Notes: generated from the sequence alone by a model not told the origin. Positions 1-8,942 are shown, numbered from the stretch's first letter. The stretch: 64,000 nucleotides of DNA from Roseovarius sp. (GCA_027493545.1 JAOSKR010000002.1:744001-808000); one strand, 5' to 3'. A program made the numbers and translations.

Positions 1-240
<240 letters not shown>

Positions 241-250
241 CGCGCGGATG

Positions 251-280
251 CCGGGGGCCCGCACCGGGCCCCCGGTTTTT
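251..280 (+). terminator. Rho-independent terminator after nirS
   Basis: An 11-bp perfect G/C stem (251-261 with 265-275, three-base loop) is followed by five T residues at 276-280. It starts 11 bases after the nirS stop codon. It should end most transcripts after nirS and leave nirE and the rest to read-through or to their own promoter. Confidence 0.85.
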
Positions 281-325
281 CCGACCGGACAATCGCGACA
301 AGCCCGCTTCAGGAGAGCCAGCGAC

Positions 326-1117
326 ATGACAGCTTCAGGCAAGGTCTATCTGATCGGGGCGGGGCCGGGCGCGGCCGACCTGATGACGCTGCGCGCGATG
401 CGGATGCTGCAGGCCGCCGACGCGGTGGTGCATGACCGGCTGGTCAGCGACGAAATCCTCGCGCTGGCGCCGCCGGCGGCGCGGATGATCGCGGTCGGCA
501 AGGCTCCCGGTCACCACACCGTGGCGCAGGAGCGGATCAACGAAATTCTCTGCGACCTCGCGCGCGAGGGCCTCTCCGTCGCCCGCCTCAAGGGCGGCGA
601 TCCGATGATCTTCGGCCGCGGCTCGGAGGAGGCGGCCTATCTGACGGCGCGCGGCGTGAGCGTCGAATATGCCCCCGGCATCACCGCCGCGCAGGGCATG
701 GCCGCGGCGACCGGCGTGCCGCTCACCCATCGCGGACTGGCCACCGGCGTGCGCTATGTCACCGGCCACCGCGCCGCCGATGCCCGGCTCGATCTCGACT
801 GGAAGAGCCTCGCCTGCGAAGAGACCACGCTCATCGTCTACATGGGCGCCGCCAACATCGCCGAGATCGCGCTCAACCTGATGCGCGAGGGGCTGCCGGG
901 CAGCCTGCCGGTGCTGGCGATCGCCAGCGCCACCACCCCGCGCGAGGCGCGGCTTGTCTCGCGGCTCGACCGGATCGGGCTGGAGATGGCCGAAAACCCG
1001 CTGACCGCGCCGGTGCTCTTCGTCATCGGCCATGTGGTTTCGCTATACGGCGTCGAACGGGTCGCGGCAGAGGCGGCGCGGGATCTGCCCGGGGAGGTCC
1101 GCTTTGCCGGCGAATAA
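326..1117 (+). CDS. nirE: uroporphyrinogen-III C-methyltransferase (heme d1 pathway)
   Basis: 263 residues, a single-domain SUMT of the CobA/NirE type. It uses two S-adenosylmethionine molecules to convert uroporphyrinogen III to precorrin-2, the first committed step to siroheme and heme d1. The N-terminal GAGPGAADLMTLRA loop and the GDPMIFGRGSEE motif are the usual SAM/substrate-binding signatures. There is no CysG-type dehydrogenase/chelatase domain. An upstream ATG at 248 is in frame, but it sits inside the nirS terminator, and the ATG at 326 has an AGGAGAG ribosome site at 311-317. The gene overlaps the proposed start of nirC. The symbol nirE is chosen over cobA because of its position. 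Confidence 0.93.
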   Translation: MTASGKVYLIGAGPGAADLMTLRAMRMLQAADAVVHDRLVSDEILALAPPAARMIAVGKAPGHHTVAQERINEILCDLAREGLSVARLKGGDPMIFGRGSEEAAYLTARGVSVEYAPGITAAQGMAAATGVPLTHRGLATGVRYVTGHRAADARLDLDWKSLACEETTLIVYMGAANIAEIALNLMREGLPGSLPVLAIASATTPREARLVSRLDRIGLEMAENPLTAPVLFVIGHVVSLYGVERVAAEAARDLPGEVRFAGE

Positions 1118-1421
1118 GCTGGTCTTGATGGTTCTGGCGGTCCTCGTCGCCGCGCCGGCGCCGGCGCCGGCCGACCCCGACGCGCCGGCGCTCGAACGTC
1201 TGGTGCGCCAGGATTGCGGCTCGTGCCACGGGCTCTCGCTCAAGGGCGGGCTCGGGCCCGACATCCGCTCCGGGGCGCTGGGCCACCATGACCGCGCCAG
1301 CTTGACATCGCTCATCCTCGACGGCATCCCGGGCACGGCGATGCCGCCGTGGCGGCCGCTGCTGAGCGAGGCGGATGCGACCTGGATCGCCGGATACCTG
1401 TTGAACGGAGCCGAGGAATGA
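1104..1421 (+). CDS. nirC: NirC, small periplasmic c-type cytochrome
   Basis: About 105 residues with a Sec-type leader (basic N-terminus, hydrophobic LVLMVLAVLVAA, AP-rich cleavage zone) and one heme-binding CGSCH followed by a distal methionine region (GTAMPPW). NirC is thought to act as an electron carrier for NirS or in heme d1 maturation. The start is a choice. TTG at 1104 lies 6 bases after GGGGAGG and keeps a lysine before the hydrophobic stretch, while ATG 1128 leaves no positive charge. The gene overlaps the end of nirE by 14 bases, and its TGA overlaps the nirF ATG at 1418. Heme attachment needs the cytochrome c maturation system, not seen here. Confidence 0.85.
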   Translation: MPANKLVLMVLAVLVAAPAPAPADPDAPALERLVRQDCGSCHGLSLKGGLGPDIRSGALGHHDRASLTSLILDGIPGTAMPPWRPLLSEADATWIAGYLLNGAEE

Positions 1422-2704
1422 GCCTTTTGCGCAGCATTTTCGGGGGCTCCGCCCCCGGCGCGCCTGGCGCGCCTCCCCCGGAGTACTTGCAGCAAGATGA
1501 AGACACGGGCCGCCGCCCGCTTCATCTTGCCGGAAATACTCATCTGCGCGCCCTGGCGGCAATGCTGACGTTCGCGCTTCTCGCGCTCGCTGCGCCGCCG
1601 GCGCATGTTCAGGCCCAGACCATGGCGACCGGCGATCTGGGGCTGGTGGTCGAGCGCGCCAGCGGCTCGCTCCTGCTGGTGGACCAGTCCGAGCGCGCCG
1701 CGCTGGGGCGGATCGAAGGCCTCGGCGATCTCAGCCATGCCTCGCTGGTCTATTCGCCCGACCAGCGCTTCGCCTATGTCTTCGGCCGCGACGGGGGGCT
1801 CACCAAGGTCGACATCCTGACGCGCGAGATCGCCGGCCGGGTGATGCAGGCCGGCAACTCGATCGGCGGCGCGATTTCCGACGACGGCCGCTATGTCGCG
1901 GTATCGAACTACGAACCCGGCGGCGTGCGCGTCTTTGACGCCGAGACGCTGGCGATGGTGGCCGATATCCCGACGGGTTCGAAGACCGTCGGGCTGGTCG
2001 ACATTCCCGGCACGCGCTTCGTCTTCTCGCTCTGGGACACCGGCGAGACCTGGATCGCCGACCTGTCCGGCGGCGCGGCCGGGATCACCCGGATCGGGGG
2101 CATGGGCGCCAACCCCTATGACGCGCTCGTCACCGCCGACGGGCGCACCTATATCGCCGGGCTCTTCGGCGCCGATCACCTGAGCGCGCTCGACCTGTGG
2201 CAGGAGAGCCCCTCGCCGAAACGGATCATGCCGGGTTATGCCGCCGGGCGCGAGGGGCTGCCGGTCTACAAGATGCCGCATCTCGAAGGCTGGGCGCTCG
2301 CGGGGCACGACTTCGTGCTGCCGGCGGTGGGCCAGCACGAGGTGCTGTGGGTCGACGCGCGCTCGCTGGAGGAAACCGGGCGCACCGCCACCCGCGGCCA
2401 GCCGGTCTTTGCCATCGCGCGCCCCGACGGGCGTCACGTCTGGGTCAACTTCGCCCACCCCGATAACGACATCATCCAGGTCATCGACACGCTGACCAAG
2501 CAGGTCATCCACGAACTTCACCCCGGTCCCGGCGTGCTGCACATGGAATTCACCCCGCGCGGGCACGAGGTCTGGGTGTCGGTGCGCGACGCCGGCAAGG
2601 TGGTGGTCTATGACACCGAAACCTTCGAACCGCTGGCGGAGATCGCGGCGGAAAGCCCCTCGGGCATCTTCTTCACCGCGCGCGCCCACCGGACCGGGCT
2701 CTGA
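1418..2704 (+). CDS. nirF: NirF, heme d1 biosynthesis protein
   Basis: A d1-type eight-bladed propeller protein needed for a late step of heme d1 assembly in the periplasm; it lacks a heme c domain. Repeated propeller segments run through the protein (for example SPDQRFAYVFGRDG, PDGRHVWVNFAHPDND). If it starts at ATG 1418, which overlaps the nirC stop and has GGAG at 1407-1410, it has 428 residues. If it starts at ATG 1562, it has 380, nearer the usual size. Bases about 1436-1540 between the two ATGs are a palindromic repeat element read in frame, so the first reading carries some 40 repeat-encoded residues before the hydrophobic leader. ATG 1562 has no clear ribosome site. Confidence 0.88.
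   Translation: MSLLRSIFGGSAPGAPGAPPPEYLQQDEDTGRRPLHLAGNTHLRALAAMLTFALLALAAPPAHVQAQTMATGDLGLVVERASGSLLLVDQSERAALGRIEGLGDLSHASLVYSPDQRFAYVFGRDGGLTKVDILTREIAGRVMQAGNSIGGAISDDGRYVAVSNYEPGGVRVFDAETLAMVADIPTGSKTVGLVDIPGTRFVFSLWDTGETWIADLSGGAAGITRIGGMGANPYDALVTADGRTYIAGLFGADHLSALDLWQESPSPKRIMPGYAAGREGLPVYKMPHLEGWALAGHDFVLPAVGQHEVLWVDARSLEETGRTATRGQPVFAIARPDGRHVWVNFAHPDNDIIQVIDTLTKQVIHELHPGPGVLHMEFTPRGHEVWVSVRDAGKVVVYDTETFEPLAEIAAESPSGIFFTARAHRTGL
1441..1540. repeat. palindromic intergenic-type repeat, copy 1 (inside nirF 5' end)
   Basis: A G/C hairpin (GGGGGCTCCGCCCCC, about 1442-1456) is followed by CCCCCGGAG and an imperfect 21-base inverted repeat, with arms 1482-1502 and 1520-1540 reading AGTAYTTSCRGCAAGATGAAG. 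Related units occur at 39553-39580 and 63255-63325. Here the element lies between the nirC/nirF overlap and the NirF leader and keeps the frame open. Confidence 0.8.
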
Positions 2705-2707
2705 GCG

Positions 2708-3706
2708 GTGGAGGGCTTCAGCGATCCGCTCGACCGGGCGCTGCTTGACGACTGGCAGCGCGGCTTTCCGGTCACCGCGCGCCCCTATACCGCGCTCGCG
2801 CAGGCGCTGGGGACCACCGAACAGGGCGTGATCCGGCGCCTGCAGACCAAGCTCGCGGCCGGCCAGATCACCCGGGTGGGCGCGACCGTGGCGCCCAACA
2901 CCATTTCCGCCAGCACCCTGGCGACGGTGGCCGCGCCCGAGGCGCGCATCGAGGAGGTGGCGGAAATCATCGGCGCCGAGCCCGGCGTCAACCATTCCTA
3001 CCTGCGCGAGAATGCCTGGAACCTGTGGTTCGTGGCGACCGGCCCCGACCGCGCCCATGTCGATGCCGCGCTGGCGCGCATCCACGCGCGCAGCGGTCTC
3101 AAGGTGCTCGATCTGCCGCTGGTGCGGCCCTTCAACCTTGATCTGGGCTTCAGCCTGCGCGGCGCGGCAAGCCCGCGCCCCGCCGCCCCGCCGCCCGACA
3201 TCTCGGTGCTGCAGGAGGGCGACCGCGAGATCGTGCAGGCGCTCACCTCGGGGCTGCCGCTGACCTCGCGCCCCTATGCCGACATCGGCGCGCGGCTGGG
3301 GCGCGGGATGGACGACGTCCTGACCCGCATCCGGGTGCTGGTCGAGGCGCGGATCATCGCGCGGCTCGGCGTCATCGTGCGCCACCGCGCGCTCGGCTGG
3401 CGGGCCAACGCGATGGTGGTCTGGGATCTGCCGAGCGCGGCGATCGACCGCGCCGGGCCGAGGCTGGCAGTGCAGCCCGGCATCACGCTTTGCTACGAGC
3501 GCCGCCCGGTGCCGGGGGTCTGGCCCTACCGGCTTTATGCCATGATCCACGCCCGCAGCCGGGCCGAGGCGCTGGAGCGGCTTCAGGCCGCGTCGGAGCT
3601 GCCCGAACTGGCCGGCGTGCGGCATCTGGCGCTCTTTTCCAGCCGCTGTTTCAAACAGACCGGCGCGCTGGTCGCGGCAGATGGCGGGGAAAGGGAACGC
3701 ACATGA
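2708..3706 (+). CDS. nirDL: NirDL, fused siroheme decarboxylase subunits
   Basis: 332 residues, two AsnC/Lrp-like repeats in tandem: a NirD-like half (about 1-155) and a NirL-like half (about 175-332) joined by a proline/alanine-rich linker. With NirG and NirH it removes two acetate carboxyls of siroheme to give didecarboxysiroheme on the way to heme d1. Each half has an N-terminal helix-turn-helix-like part and an AsnC-type ligand domain (NHSYLRENAWNLWFV in the first, CYERRPVPGVWPYRLYAM in the second), the substrate-binding stretches of this family. It begins with GTG three bases after nirF and overlaps nirG by four bases. Despite the Lrp fold it is an enzyme, not a regulator. Confidence 0.92.
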   Translation: MEGFSDPLDRALLDDWQRGFPVTARPYTALAQALGTTEQGVIRRLQTKLAAGQITRVGATVAPNTISASTLATVAAPEARIEEVAEIIGAEPGVNHSYLRENAWNLWFVATGPDRAHVDAALARIHARSGLKVLDLPLVRPFNLDLGFSLRGAASPRPAAPPPDISVLQEGDREIVQALTSGLPLTSRPYADIGARLGRGMDDVLTRIRVLVEARIIARLGVIVRHRALGWRANAMVVWDLPSAAIDRAGPRLAVQPGITLCYERRPVPGVWPYRLYAMIHARSRAEALERLQAASELPELAGVRHLALFSSRCFKQTGALVAADGGERERT

Positions 3707-4152
3707 ACCTCGACGCGACCGACCGGGCGATCCTCAACCGCCTGCAAGAGGGATTTCCGATCGCGCCCGCGCCCTTTGCCGCGGTGGCCGGGGAGCTGGG
3801 GATCGCCCAGGACGACCTGATCGCCCGCCTCGGGCGGATGCGCGATGAGCGCATCATTACCCGCTTCGGCCCGTTCTTCGACGCCGAGGCGATGGGCGGC
3901 GCCTTTTGCCTTTGCGCGATGGCCGTGCCCGAGGAGGATTTCGAGGCGGTGGCGGCCGAGGTCAACGCGCGCCCTGAGGTGGCGCACAACTACGCGCGCG
4001 ATCACCGGCTCAACATGTGGTTCGTGCTGGCAACCGAAAGCGACGGCGAGATCGCGGCGGTGGCGGACGCGATCGAGGACGCGACGGGCTGCAAGGTGCT
4101 GCGCTTTCCCAAGCTCAGCGAGTTCTTCATCGGCTTCCGGGTGGCGGCATGA
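3703..4152 (+). CDS. nirG: NirG, siroheme decarboxylase subunit
   Basis: 149 residues with one AsnC/Lrp-like unit: an N-terminal winged-helix-like half and a C-terminal ligand domain containing HNYARDHRLNMWFVL, matching the first half of NirDL. It acts with NirDL and NirH in siroheme decarboxylation in the cytoplasm. ATG 3703 follows a GGGGAAAGGGAA purine tract and overlaps the nirDL stop (ATGA). An upstream in-frame start at 3490 would only extend the gene into nirDL and is rejected. Its stop overlaps the nirH start by four bases, so translation is coupled. Confidence 0.92.
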   Translation: MNLDATDRAILNRLQEGFPIAPAPFAAVAGELGIAQDDLIARLGRMRDERIITRFGPFFDAEAMGGAFCLCAMAVPEEDFEAVAAEVNARPEVAHNYARDHRLNMWFVLATESDGEIAAVADAIEDATGCKVLRFPKLSEFFIGFRVAA

Positions 4153-4637
4153 GGATTGACGCCACCGACCGCGCGATCATCGCCGCGACGCAGGCCGGGC
4201 TGCCGCTGGTAGCCGAGCCCTATGCCGCGCTTGCCGCCGATCTGGGCGTCAGCGAGGACGCGCTCCGCCAGAGGCTCGCCGCCATGCAGGCATCGGGCAT
4301 CATCCGCCGCATCGCGGTGGCGCCCAACCATTACGCGCTCGGCATGACCGCCAACGGCATGTCGGTCTGGGATGTCGAGGACGCGCGCATTGCCGATCTC
4401 GGGCCGCGGGTCGGTTTGCTCGACTTCGTCAGCCACTGCTACGAGCGTCCGCGCGCCCTGCCCGACTGGCCCTACAACCTCTTTGCCATGATCCACGGCA
4501 CCAGCCGCGACGAGGTCGAGAAACAGCGCGCGTGCATCCGGGCGCTGCTGGGGGCATCGTGCCGCGGCGACGACATCCTCTATTCGACGCGCATACTGAA
4601 AAAGACCGGGCTCAGGCTCCGGGCAAAGGAGGGCTGA
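4149..4637 (+). CDS. nirH: NirH, siroheme decarboxylase subunit
   Basis: 162 residues, a single AsnC/Lrp-like unit resembling the second (NirL) half of NirDL, with the stretch [19 protein letters not shown]. It belongs to the NirDLGH siroheme decarboxylase set. The ATG at 4149 overlaps the nirG stop, and only one base separates its TGA from the ATG of nirJ, so the genes are tightly coupled. D and L are fused here while G and H are separate. Confidence 0.92.
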   Translation: MRIDATDRAIIAATQAGLPLVAEPYAALAADLGVSEDALRQRLAAMQASGIIRRIAVAPNHYALGMTANGMSVWDVEDARIADLGPRVGLLDFVSHCYERPRALPDWPYNLFAMIHGTSRDEVEKQRACIRALLGASCRGDDILYSTRILKKTGLRLRAKEG

Positions 4638-4638
4638 G

Positions 4639-5855
4639 ATGTTCCGCCTCACCGAATACATGCACCAGCTGGTCGCACCGACGCCGGTCAAGGCGCGGCG
4701 CGGCACCGGCGCGGTCAAGCCGGTGGTGATCTGGAACCTGACCCGGCGCTGCAACCTCAAGTGCCGGCATTGCTACACGGTCTCGGCCGACGTCGATTTC
4801 CCGGGCGAGCTGAGCCACGAGCAGGCGATGGGCGTCCTCGACGATCTGGGCAGTTTCGGCGTGCCGGCGCTGATCCTCTCGGGGGGCGAGCCGATGGGAC
4901 GGTTCGATTTCTTCGAGCTGGCGCGCGCGGCGCGGGACAAGGTGCGCTTTCTCGCGCTCTCGACCAACGGCACCCAGATCCACGGTGAGGCCGCCGACCG
5001 CGTGGCCGAAATCGGCTTTCACTATGTCGGCATCTCGATCGACGGCATCGGCGCGACCAACGACTGGTTTCGCGGCGTCGACGGCGCCTTTGCCGACGCG
5101 CTGAGGGGCGTGCGCGAATGCAAGAGCCGCGGCATCAAGGTGGGGCTGCGCTTCACGCTGACGCGCGACAACGCCGCGCAACTGCCTGATCTGCTGCGGC
5201 TTTGCGACGACGAGGGCGTCGACAAGTTCTATCTCAGCCACCTCGTCTATGCCGGGCGCGGCGACAAGAACCGGGGCGAGGACGCGGTCCACGACCACAC
5301 CCGCGCCGCGCTCGACCTGCTGATCGAGCGCGCCTGGGCGGCGGCATCGGGCGAGGGCTCACTCGACATCGTCACCGGCAACAACGACGCCGACGCGGTC
5401 TACATGCTGCGCTGGGCCGAACGCCATTTCGACGCCCGGCAAGTGGCGCATTTGCGCGACCATCTCGAGGCCTGGGGCGGCAATTCCTCGGGGCTGGGGG
5501 TGGCCAATATCGACACGCTGGGGCGGGTGCATCCCGACACCTACTGGTCGGATTACACCATCGGCAACGTCAAGACCGCGAAGTTCTCCGAGCTCTGGAC
5601 CGGGGACGATCCGATCCTCGCGCAGCTGCGCCGCCGCCCGCGTCCGTTGAAGGGCCGCTGCGGGGCCTGCGCCTTCAAGGCGGTGTGCGGCGGCAACACC
5701 CGCATCCGCGCGCTGCAGCTCACCGGCGACCCTGGGCCGAAGACCCCGCCTGCTATCTCGACGATGCCGAGATCGGGGTCGAGCCGGGAACCGAGCGGCT
5801 GACCGTCACCCCCTTTCGAGGCAAGCGCCATGATCCGGCCCATCGTTTTCAGTAG
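4639..5855 (+). CDS. nirJ: NirJ, radical SAM heme d1 biosynthesis protein (one frameshift)
   Basis: A radical SAM enzyme acting on didecarboxysiroheme to replace propionate side chains on the way to heme d1. The CX3CX2C motif for the [4Fe-4S] cluster is clear ([11 protein letters not shown], about residues 35-45). The GGEP motif (LSGGEPMG) follows, and a C-terminal cluster-type cysteine set ([13 protein letters not shown]) is present. The reading frame breaks near base 5730. In frame it ends at 5802 with an unrelated tail, but the neighbouring frame continues with a NirJ-like tail ([15 protein letters not shown]) to a stop at 5855. One missing base in the CCC/TGGG stretch explains this. Start ATG 4639 has AAAGGAGGG just upstream. 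Confidence 0.88.
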
Positions 5856-5883
5856 TCCGGTGCCAATCCTGCGAACAAGGGGG

Positions 5884-5954
5884 ACCCGCCCCGGGCTTGA
5901 CCCGGGGCCTCGCGGTTGGGCACAAAGGCCCCCGGGTCAGGCCCGGGGCGGGGT
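5884..5954. repeat. large G/C palindrome between nirJ and nirN
   Basis: Two arms of 27 and 29 bases (5884-5910 and 5926-5954) are near-perfect inverted copies around CCCGGGCTTGACCCGGGG, with a 15-base spacer. It lies between the nirJ stop and the nirN start. A looser relative sits at 55779-55845. It could form a strong hairpin in the mRNA, reducing read-through or protecting the upstream message. Confidence 0.75.
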
Positions 5955-5962
5955 GGAATTCC

Positions 5963-7510
5963 ATGGTGCCCATTTATGCCGCCTTTATGCTGGCAATTCT
6001 GCCTTTCGCGCCGGTGCAAGCCGATCCCGCACAGGTTTACGCGCGCGATTGCGCCGAATGCCACGGGCAGACCCGGCTTGGCGGCACCGGCCCGGCGCTC
6101 ATCCCCGAGACGCTGGGGCGGATGCGGGGCCCGAAGCTGGCCGAGGTGATCGCGGCGGGCCGCGCCGCCACCCAGATGCCGGGCTTTGCCAACACCCTTG
6201 GGGAGGCCGAGATCGCGGCGCTGGCCGCCTGGCTCGAAACCCCGCTCGCGGAGGTGCCCGACTGGGGCGAGGCCGAGATCGCCGCCACCAGGCAGATGGC
6301 GCCGGACTATGTGCCCGCCCCGGCGCCGGTATTCGACGCCGACCCGCTCAACATCACGCTGGTGGTGGAGACGGGCGACCATCACGTCAGCGTGCTGGAC
6401 GGCGACAGCTTCGAGGTGCTCGACCGTTTCGAAACCCCCTTCGCGGTGCATGGCGGGCCCAAGTTCACCCCCGACGGACGCCATGTCTTCATCATGTCGC
6501 GCGACGGCTGGGTGCAGAAATACGATATCTGGTCGCTTGCCGAGGTCGGGCGCGTGCGCGCCGGCCTCAACAGCCGCAACATCGCCATCAGCCATGACGG
6601 CAAGTGGCTGGCGGTGGCGAACTACCTGCCGATGACGCTGACCATTCTTTCGACCGACGACCTGAGCGTCGCCAGGGTGATGCCGGTATTCAGCAAGTCG
6701 GGCATCAGGAGCCGGGTCTCGGCGGTCTACCAGGCGCCGCAGCGGCAAAGCTTCATCCTGGCGCTGAAGGACGTCCCCGAAATCTGGGAGGTCGCCACCG
6801 ACCCCGATGCCGAGCCGGTCTATGAGGGGTTCGTGCATTCGCGCGAAAAGGGCATGGTCGAGGGGATACCCTCTTCGCAGGGGCTGTTTGCGCGCCGCCG
6901 GATCGAGTTGTCGGAGCCGATCGACGACTTCTTCTTCAGCGACGATTACCGCAACCTCGTCGGCGCCACCCGCGACAGCGAGCGCGGCGTCGTCGTCAAC
7001 CTCAATGTCGGGCGCGAGATCGCCGAGCTGCCGCTGCCGGGCATGCCGCATCTGGGCTCGGGCATCTCGTGGGAGAGGGGCGGGCGGCGGGTCATGGCCA
7101 CGCCACATCTGAAGGAAGGCAGGCTTTCGGTGATCGACACCGAGGACTGGCGGGTGATCGCCACCATCGACACCGATGGCCCGGGATTTTTTCTTAGAAG
7201 TCACGAGAATTCGCCCTATTTCTGGGCGGATGTGTTCTTTGGCCCCAACCGCGACGTCATGCATGTGATCGACAAGCAGAGCCTTCAGATCGTGCGCACC
7301 CTGCGCCCGGTGCCCGGCGCGACGGTGGCGCATGTCGAGTTCACCCGTGACGGCAGCCGCGCGCTGGTGTCGGTCTGGGAGGACGACGGCGCGGTCATCG
7401 TCTTCGATGCCGAGACGCTGGAGGAGATCACCCGCCTGCCGATGCGAAAACCCTCGGGGAAATACAATGTCTTCAACAAGATCACCTTCTCCGAGGGGAC
7501 GAGTCATTAG
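5963..7510 (+). CDS. nirN: NirN, cytochrome c / d1-propeller protein
   Basis: 515 residues. After a Sec leader (hydrophobic stretch ending PVQA) comes a c-type heme domain with CAECH (about residues 32-36), then an eight-bladed d1-binding propeller to the C-terminus, the same architecture as NirS. Family work assigns NirN the final dehydrogenation of dihydro-heme d1 and its transfer toward NirS. ATG 5963 is chosen because it gives a clean leader; the longer frame from 5897 runs through the palindrome. ATG 5987 is an alternative. It is the last recognisable nir gene of the set. Confidence 0.9.
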   Translation: MVPIYAAFMLAILPFAPVQADPAQVYARDCAECHGQTRLGGTGPALIPETLGRMRGPKLAEVIAAGRAATQMPGFANTLGEAEIAALAAWLETPLAEVPDWGEAEIAATRQMAPDYVPAPAPVFDADPLNITLVVETGDHHVSVLDGDSFEVLDRFETPFAVHGGPKFTPDGRHVFIMSRDGWVQKYDIWSLAEVGRVRAGLNSRNIAISHDGKWLAVANYLPMTLTILSTDDLSVARVMPVFSKSGIRSRVSAVYQAPQRQSFILALKDVPEIWEVATDPDAEPVYEGFVHSREKGMVEGIPSSQGLFARRRIELSEPIDDFFFSDDYRNLVGATRDSERGVVVNLNVGREIAELPLPGMPHLGSGISWERGGRRVMATPHLKEGRLSVIDTEDWRVIATIDTDGPGFFLRSHENSPYFWADVFFGPNRDVMHVIDKQSLQIVRTLRPVPGATVAHVEFTRDGSRALVSVWEDDGAVIVFDAETLEEITRLPMRKPSGKYNVFNKITFSEGTSH

Positions 7511-7638
7511 AAGTCCGGTGCAAGAATTCGAACCACGTCATTTGGCCGCCCCGCCCGGCGGCAACGCCGGGCAGCCCCCGACCGCCCCCGGGCGGGGCTG
7601 CCCCCACCCGCGGCCGGGGGCAGCCCTCCCGTTCGGAC

Positions 7639-8361
7639 ATCCAAAAGGATTGCCCCCGCGCCGCCGTCATCGTCAGCCACGGCCAGCCCTCGGACCCCGA
7701 CCCGGCCGAAGCGGCGCTGGCGGGCTTTGCCGCGCGGGTGGCCTCGGCCCTGCCCGGCTGGCATGTCGGCGCGGCGACGCTGGCCAAATCCGGCGCGCTG
7801 GATACCGCGCTGGCCGATGCCGGTTCCGGGGCGCTGGTCTATCCGCTCTTCATGACCGAAGGCTGGTTCACCCGCGAGGCGCTGCGCGCGCGGCTGAGCG
7901 AGTGCCGGGTCCGCGTCCTGCCGCCTTACGGCCGCGATCCCGGCCTGCCGGCGATGGCGGCGGATCTGGTCGCCGGGGTGCTGCGGGACAAGGGCTGGCC
8001 GGCGCGCGAGACGCGGCTTTTCATCGCCGCCCACGGCTCGGGCCGCAGCCCCGATTCGGCCCGCGATACGCATGCCTTCCGCGACGCGCTGGCGGAGCTG
8101 GCTGAGTTGGCCGAAATCCGCGTGGGCTTTGTCGAGGAGCCGCCCTTTCTGGCCGATCAGGCGTTCGACCTCGGGGCGACCTCGATCTGCCTGCCGTTTT
8201 TCGCCGCCCAGGGCGGCCATGTCACCGACGACATCCCCGAGGCGCTGGAACTGGCGCAGTTCGAAGGCGTCCTGCTCGATCCCATCGGCTGTGTGCCGGG
8301 TGCGCCCGTAATCGTCGCGGCGGCCCTGCGGCAGGCGGTCGAGGCGCCCGGCCCGGCCTGA
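7639..8361 (+). CDS. CbiX/SirB-like sirohydrochlorin chelatase (start unclear)
   Basis: About 235 residues with two CbiX-type half-domains. The first begins with VIVSHGQPSDP; the second has FIAAHGSGRSPDS and FFAAQGGHVTDD, where the histidines resemble chelatase metal-site residues. Such enzymes insert Fe or Co into sirohydrochlorin. Next to nirN it could supply siroheme for the NirDLGH step. No ATG, GTG or TTG precedes the first domain in frame. The frame is open back into nirN, ATC 7639 would give a natural N-terminus, and a one-base error in the C run at 7652-7656 is also possible. The first in-frame GTG is 7738, which would cut off the first SHG. Confidence 0.7.
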   Translation: MQKDCPRAAVIVSHGQPSDPDPAEAALAGFAARVASALPGWHVGAATLAKSGALDTALADAGSGALVYPLFMTEGWFTREALRARLSECRVRVLPPYGRDPGLPAMAADLVAGVLRDKGWPARETRLFIAAHGSGRSPDSARDTHAFRDALAELAELAEIRVGFVEEPPFLADQAFDLGATSICLPFFAAQGGHVTDDIPEALELAQFEGVLLDPIGCVPGAPVIVAAALRQAVEAPGPA

Positions 8362-8463
8362 GGGCAACGGCCCCGACACGCCATCGCCCCGATCCCGTCC
8401 CCCTGCGCTATGGGCCAAACCGGCCGGCGCGCGCGGCGGCTCTGCGACCGGATGCGGTCCGGA

Positions 8464-8877
8464 TCAAGTCGACTGAAGGCTCTCGAGATAGGCCAGCAGC
8501 GCGGCCAGCGGGCGCGGCGTCGGCGTCAGCACCCCGTCGCCCGTATCCACCGGCACGGTCGGGCCCTCCAGCAGCAGACCGAACTCCGGCATATCCTGCC
8601 CCGGCAGGCCGGTGCGGTCGTAGCCGTCGATCACCGCCAGCACCTCGGCACGCGAGAACGCACCGTTTTTCGACAACCGCGTGAGATCGGTCGGCGGCGG
8701 ATCATGGGAGGCCGCCCAGGGCCCGTCCCCGCGCCCCTCAGTTCCGTGGCACTGGGCGCAGTTGGCCTGATAGATCGCGCGGCCTTCGGACGGCTCGGGC
8801 ATCGAGCGCATCGCGCAGGCCGCCACGACCGCCAGCCCAACGAGCCCCGCGATTGGTATCGCTGTCCTGCCCTTCAT
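8464..8877 (-). CDS. c-type cytochrome lipoprotein
   Basis: 137 residues. The N-terminal hydrophobic segment ends in a lipobox (VAAC, cysteine about residue 21), so the protein is probably a lipid-anchored periplasmic cytochrome. A single CAQCH heme site lies at about residues 40-44, with methionines further on (DMPEFG) as possible distal ligand. It is convergent with the chelatase gene and lies 65 bases downstream of lysK on the same strand. The electron partner is unknown. It is not a member of the nir maturation set by sequence. Confidence 0.75.
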   Translation of the reverse strand: MKGRTAIPIAGLVGLAVVAACAMRSMPEPSEGRAIYQANCAQCHGTEGRGDGPWAASHDPPPTDLTRLSKNGAFSRAEVLAVIDGYDRTGLPGQDMPEFGLLLEGPTVPVDTGDGVLTPTPRPLAALLAYLESLQST

Positions 8878-8942
8878 GCCCCGCCCCTTTTTTCAGTTCA
8901 CGTCACCCTAGCAAGCGCCGGGCGGTGCGGCAACGGCCCCGC

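Noticed and set aside
1043..3625. An 860-residue open frame on the minus strand opposite nirC, nirF and nirDL
   Set aside because: GC-rich codon bias leaves the opposite strand open. The product is arginine/glycine/histidine-rich without any domain, and the plus-strand nir genes are certain. The same applies to the long frames opposite nirN, ctaD and folB.
4639..5855. nirJ as a decayed pseudogene
   Set aside because: All catalytic cysteines are present, the rest of the cluster is intact and the break is one base. The window shows many such breaks, so error is more likely.
7511..7570. A tRNA-like T-loop word (GGTTCGAAT on the minus strand) after nirN
   Set aside because: No acceptor stem, D-arm or anticodon stem can be formed around it.
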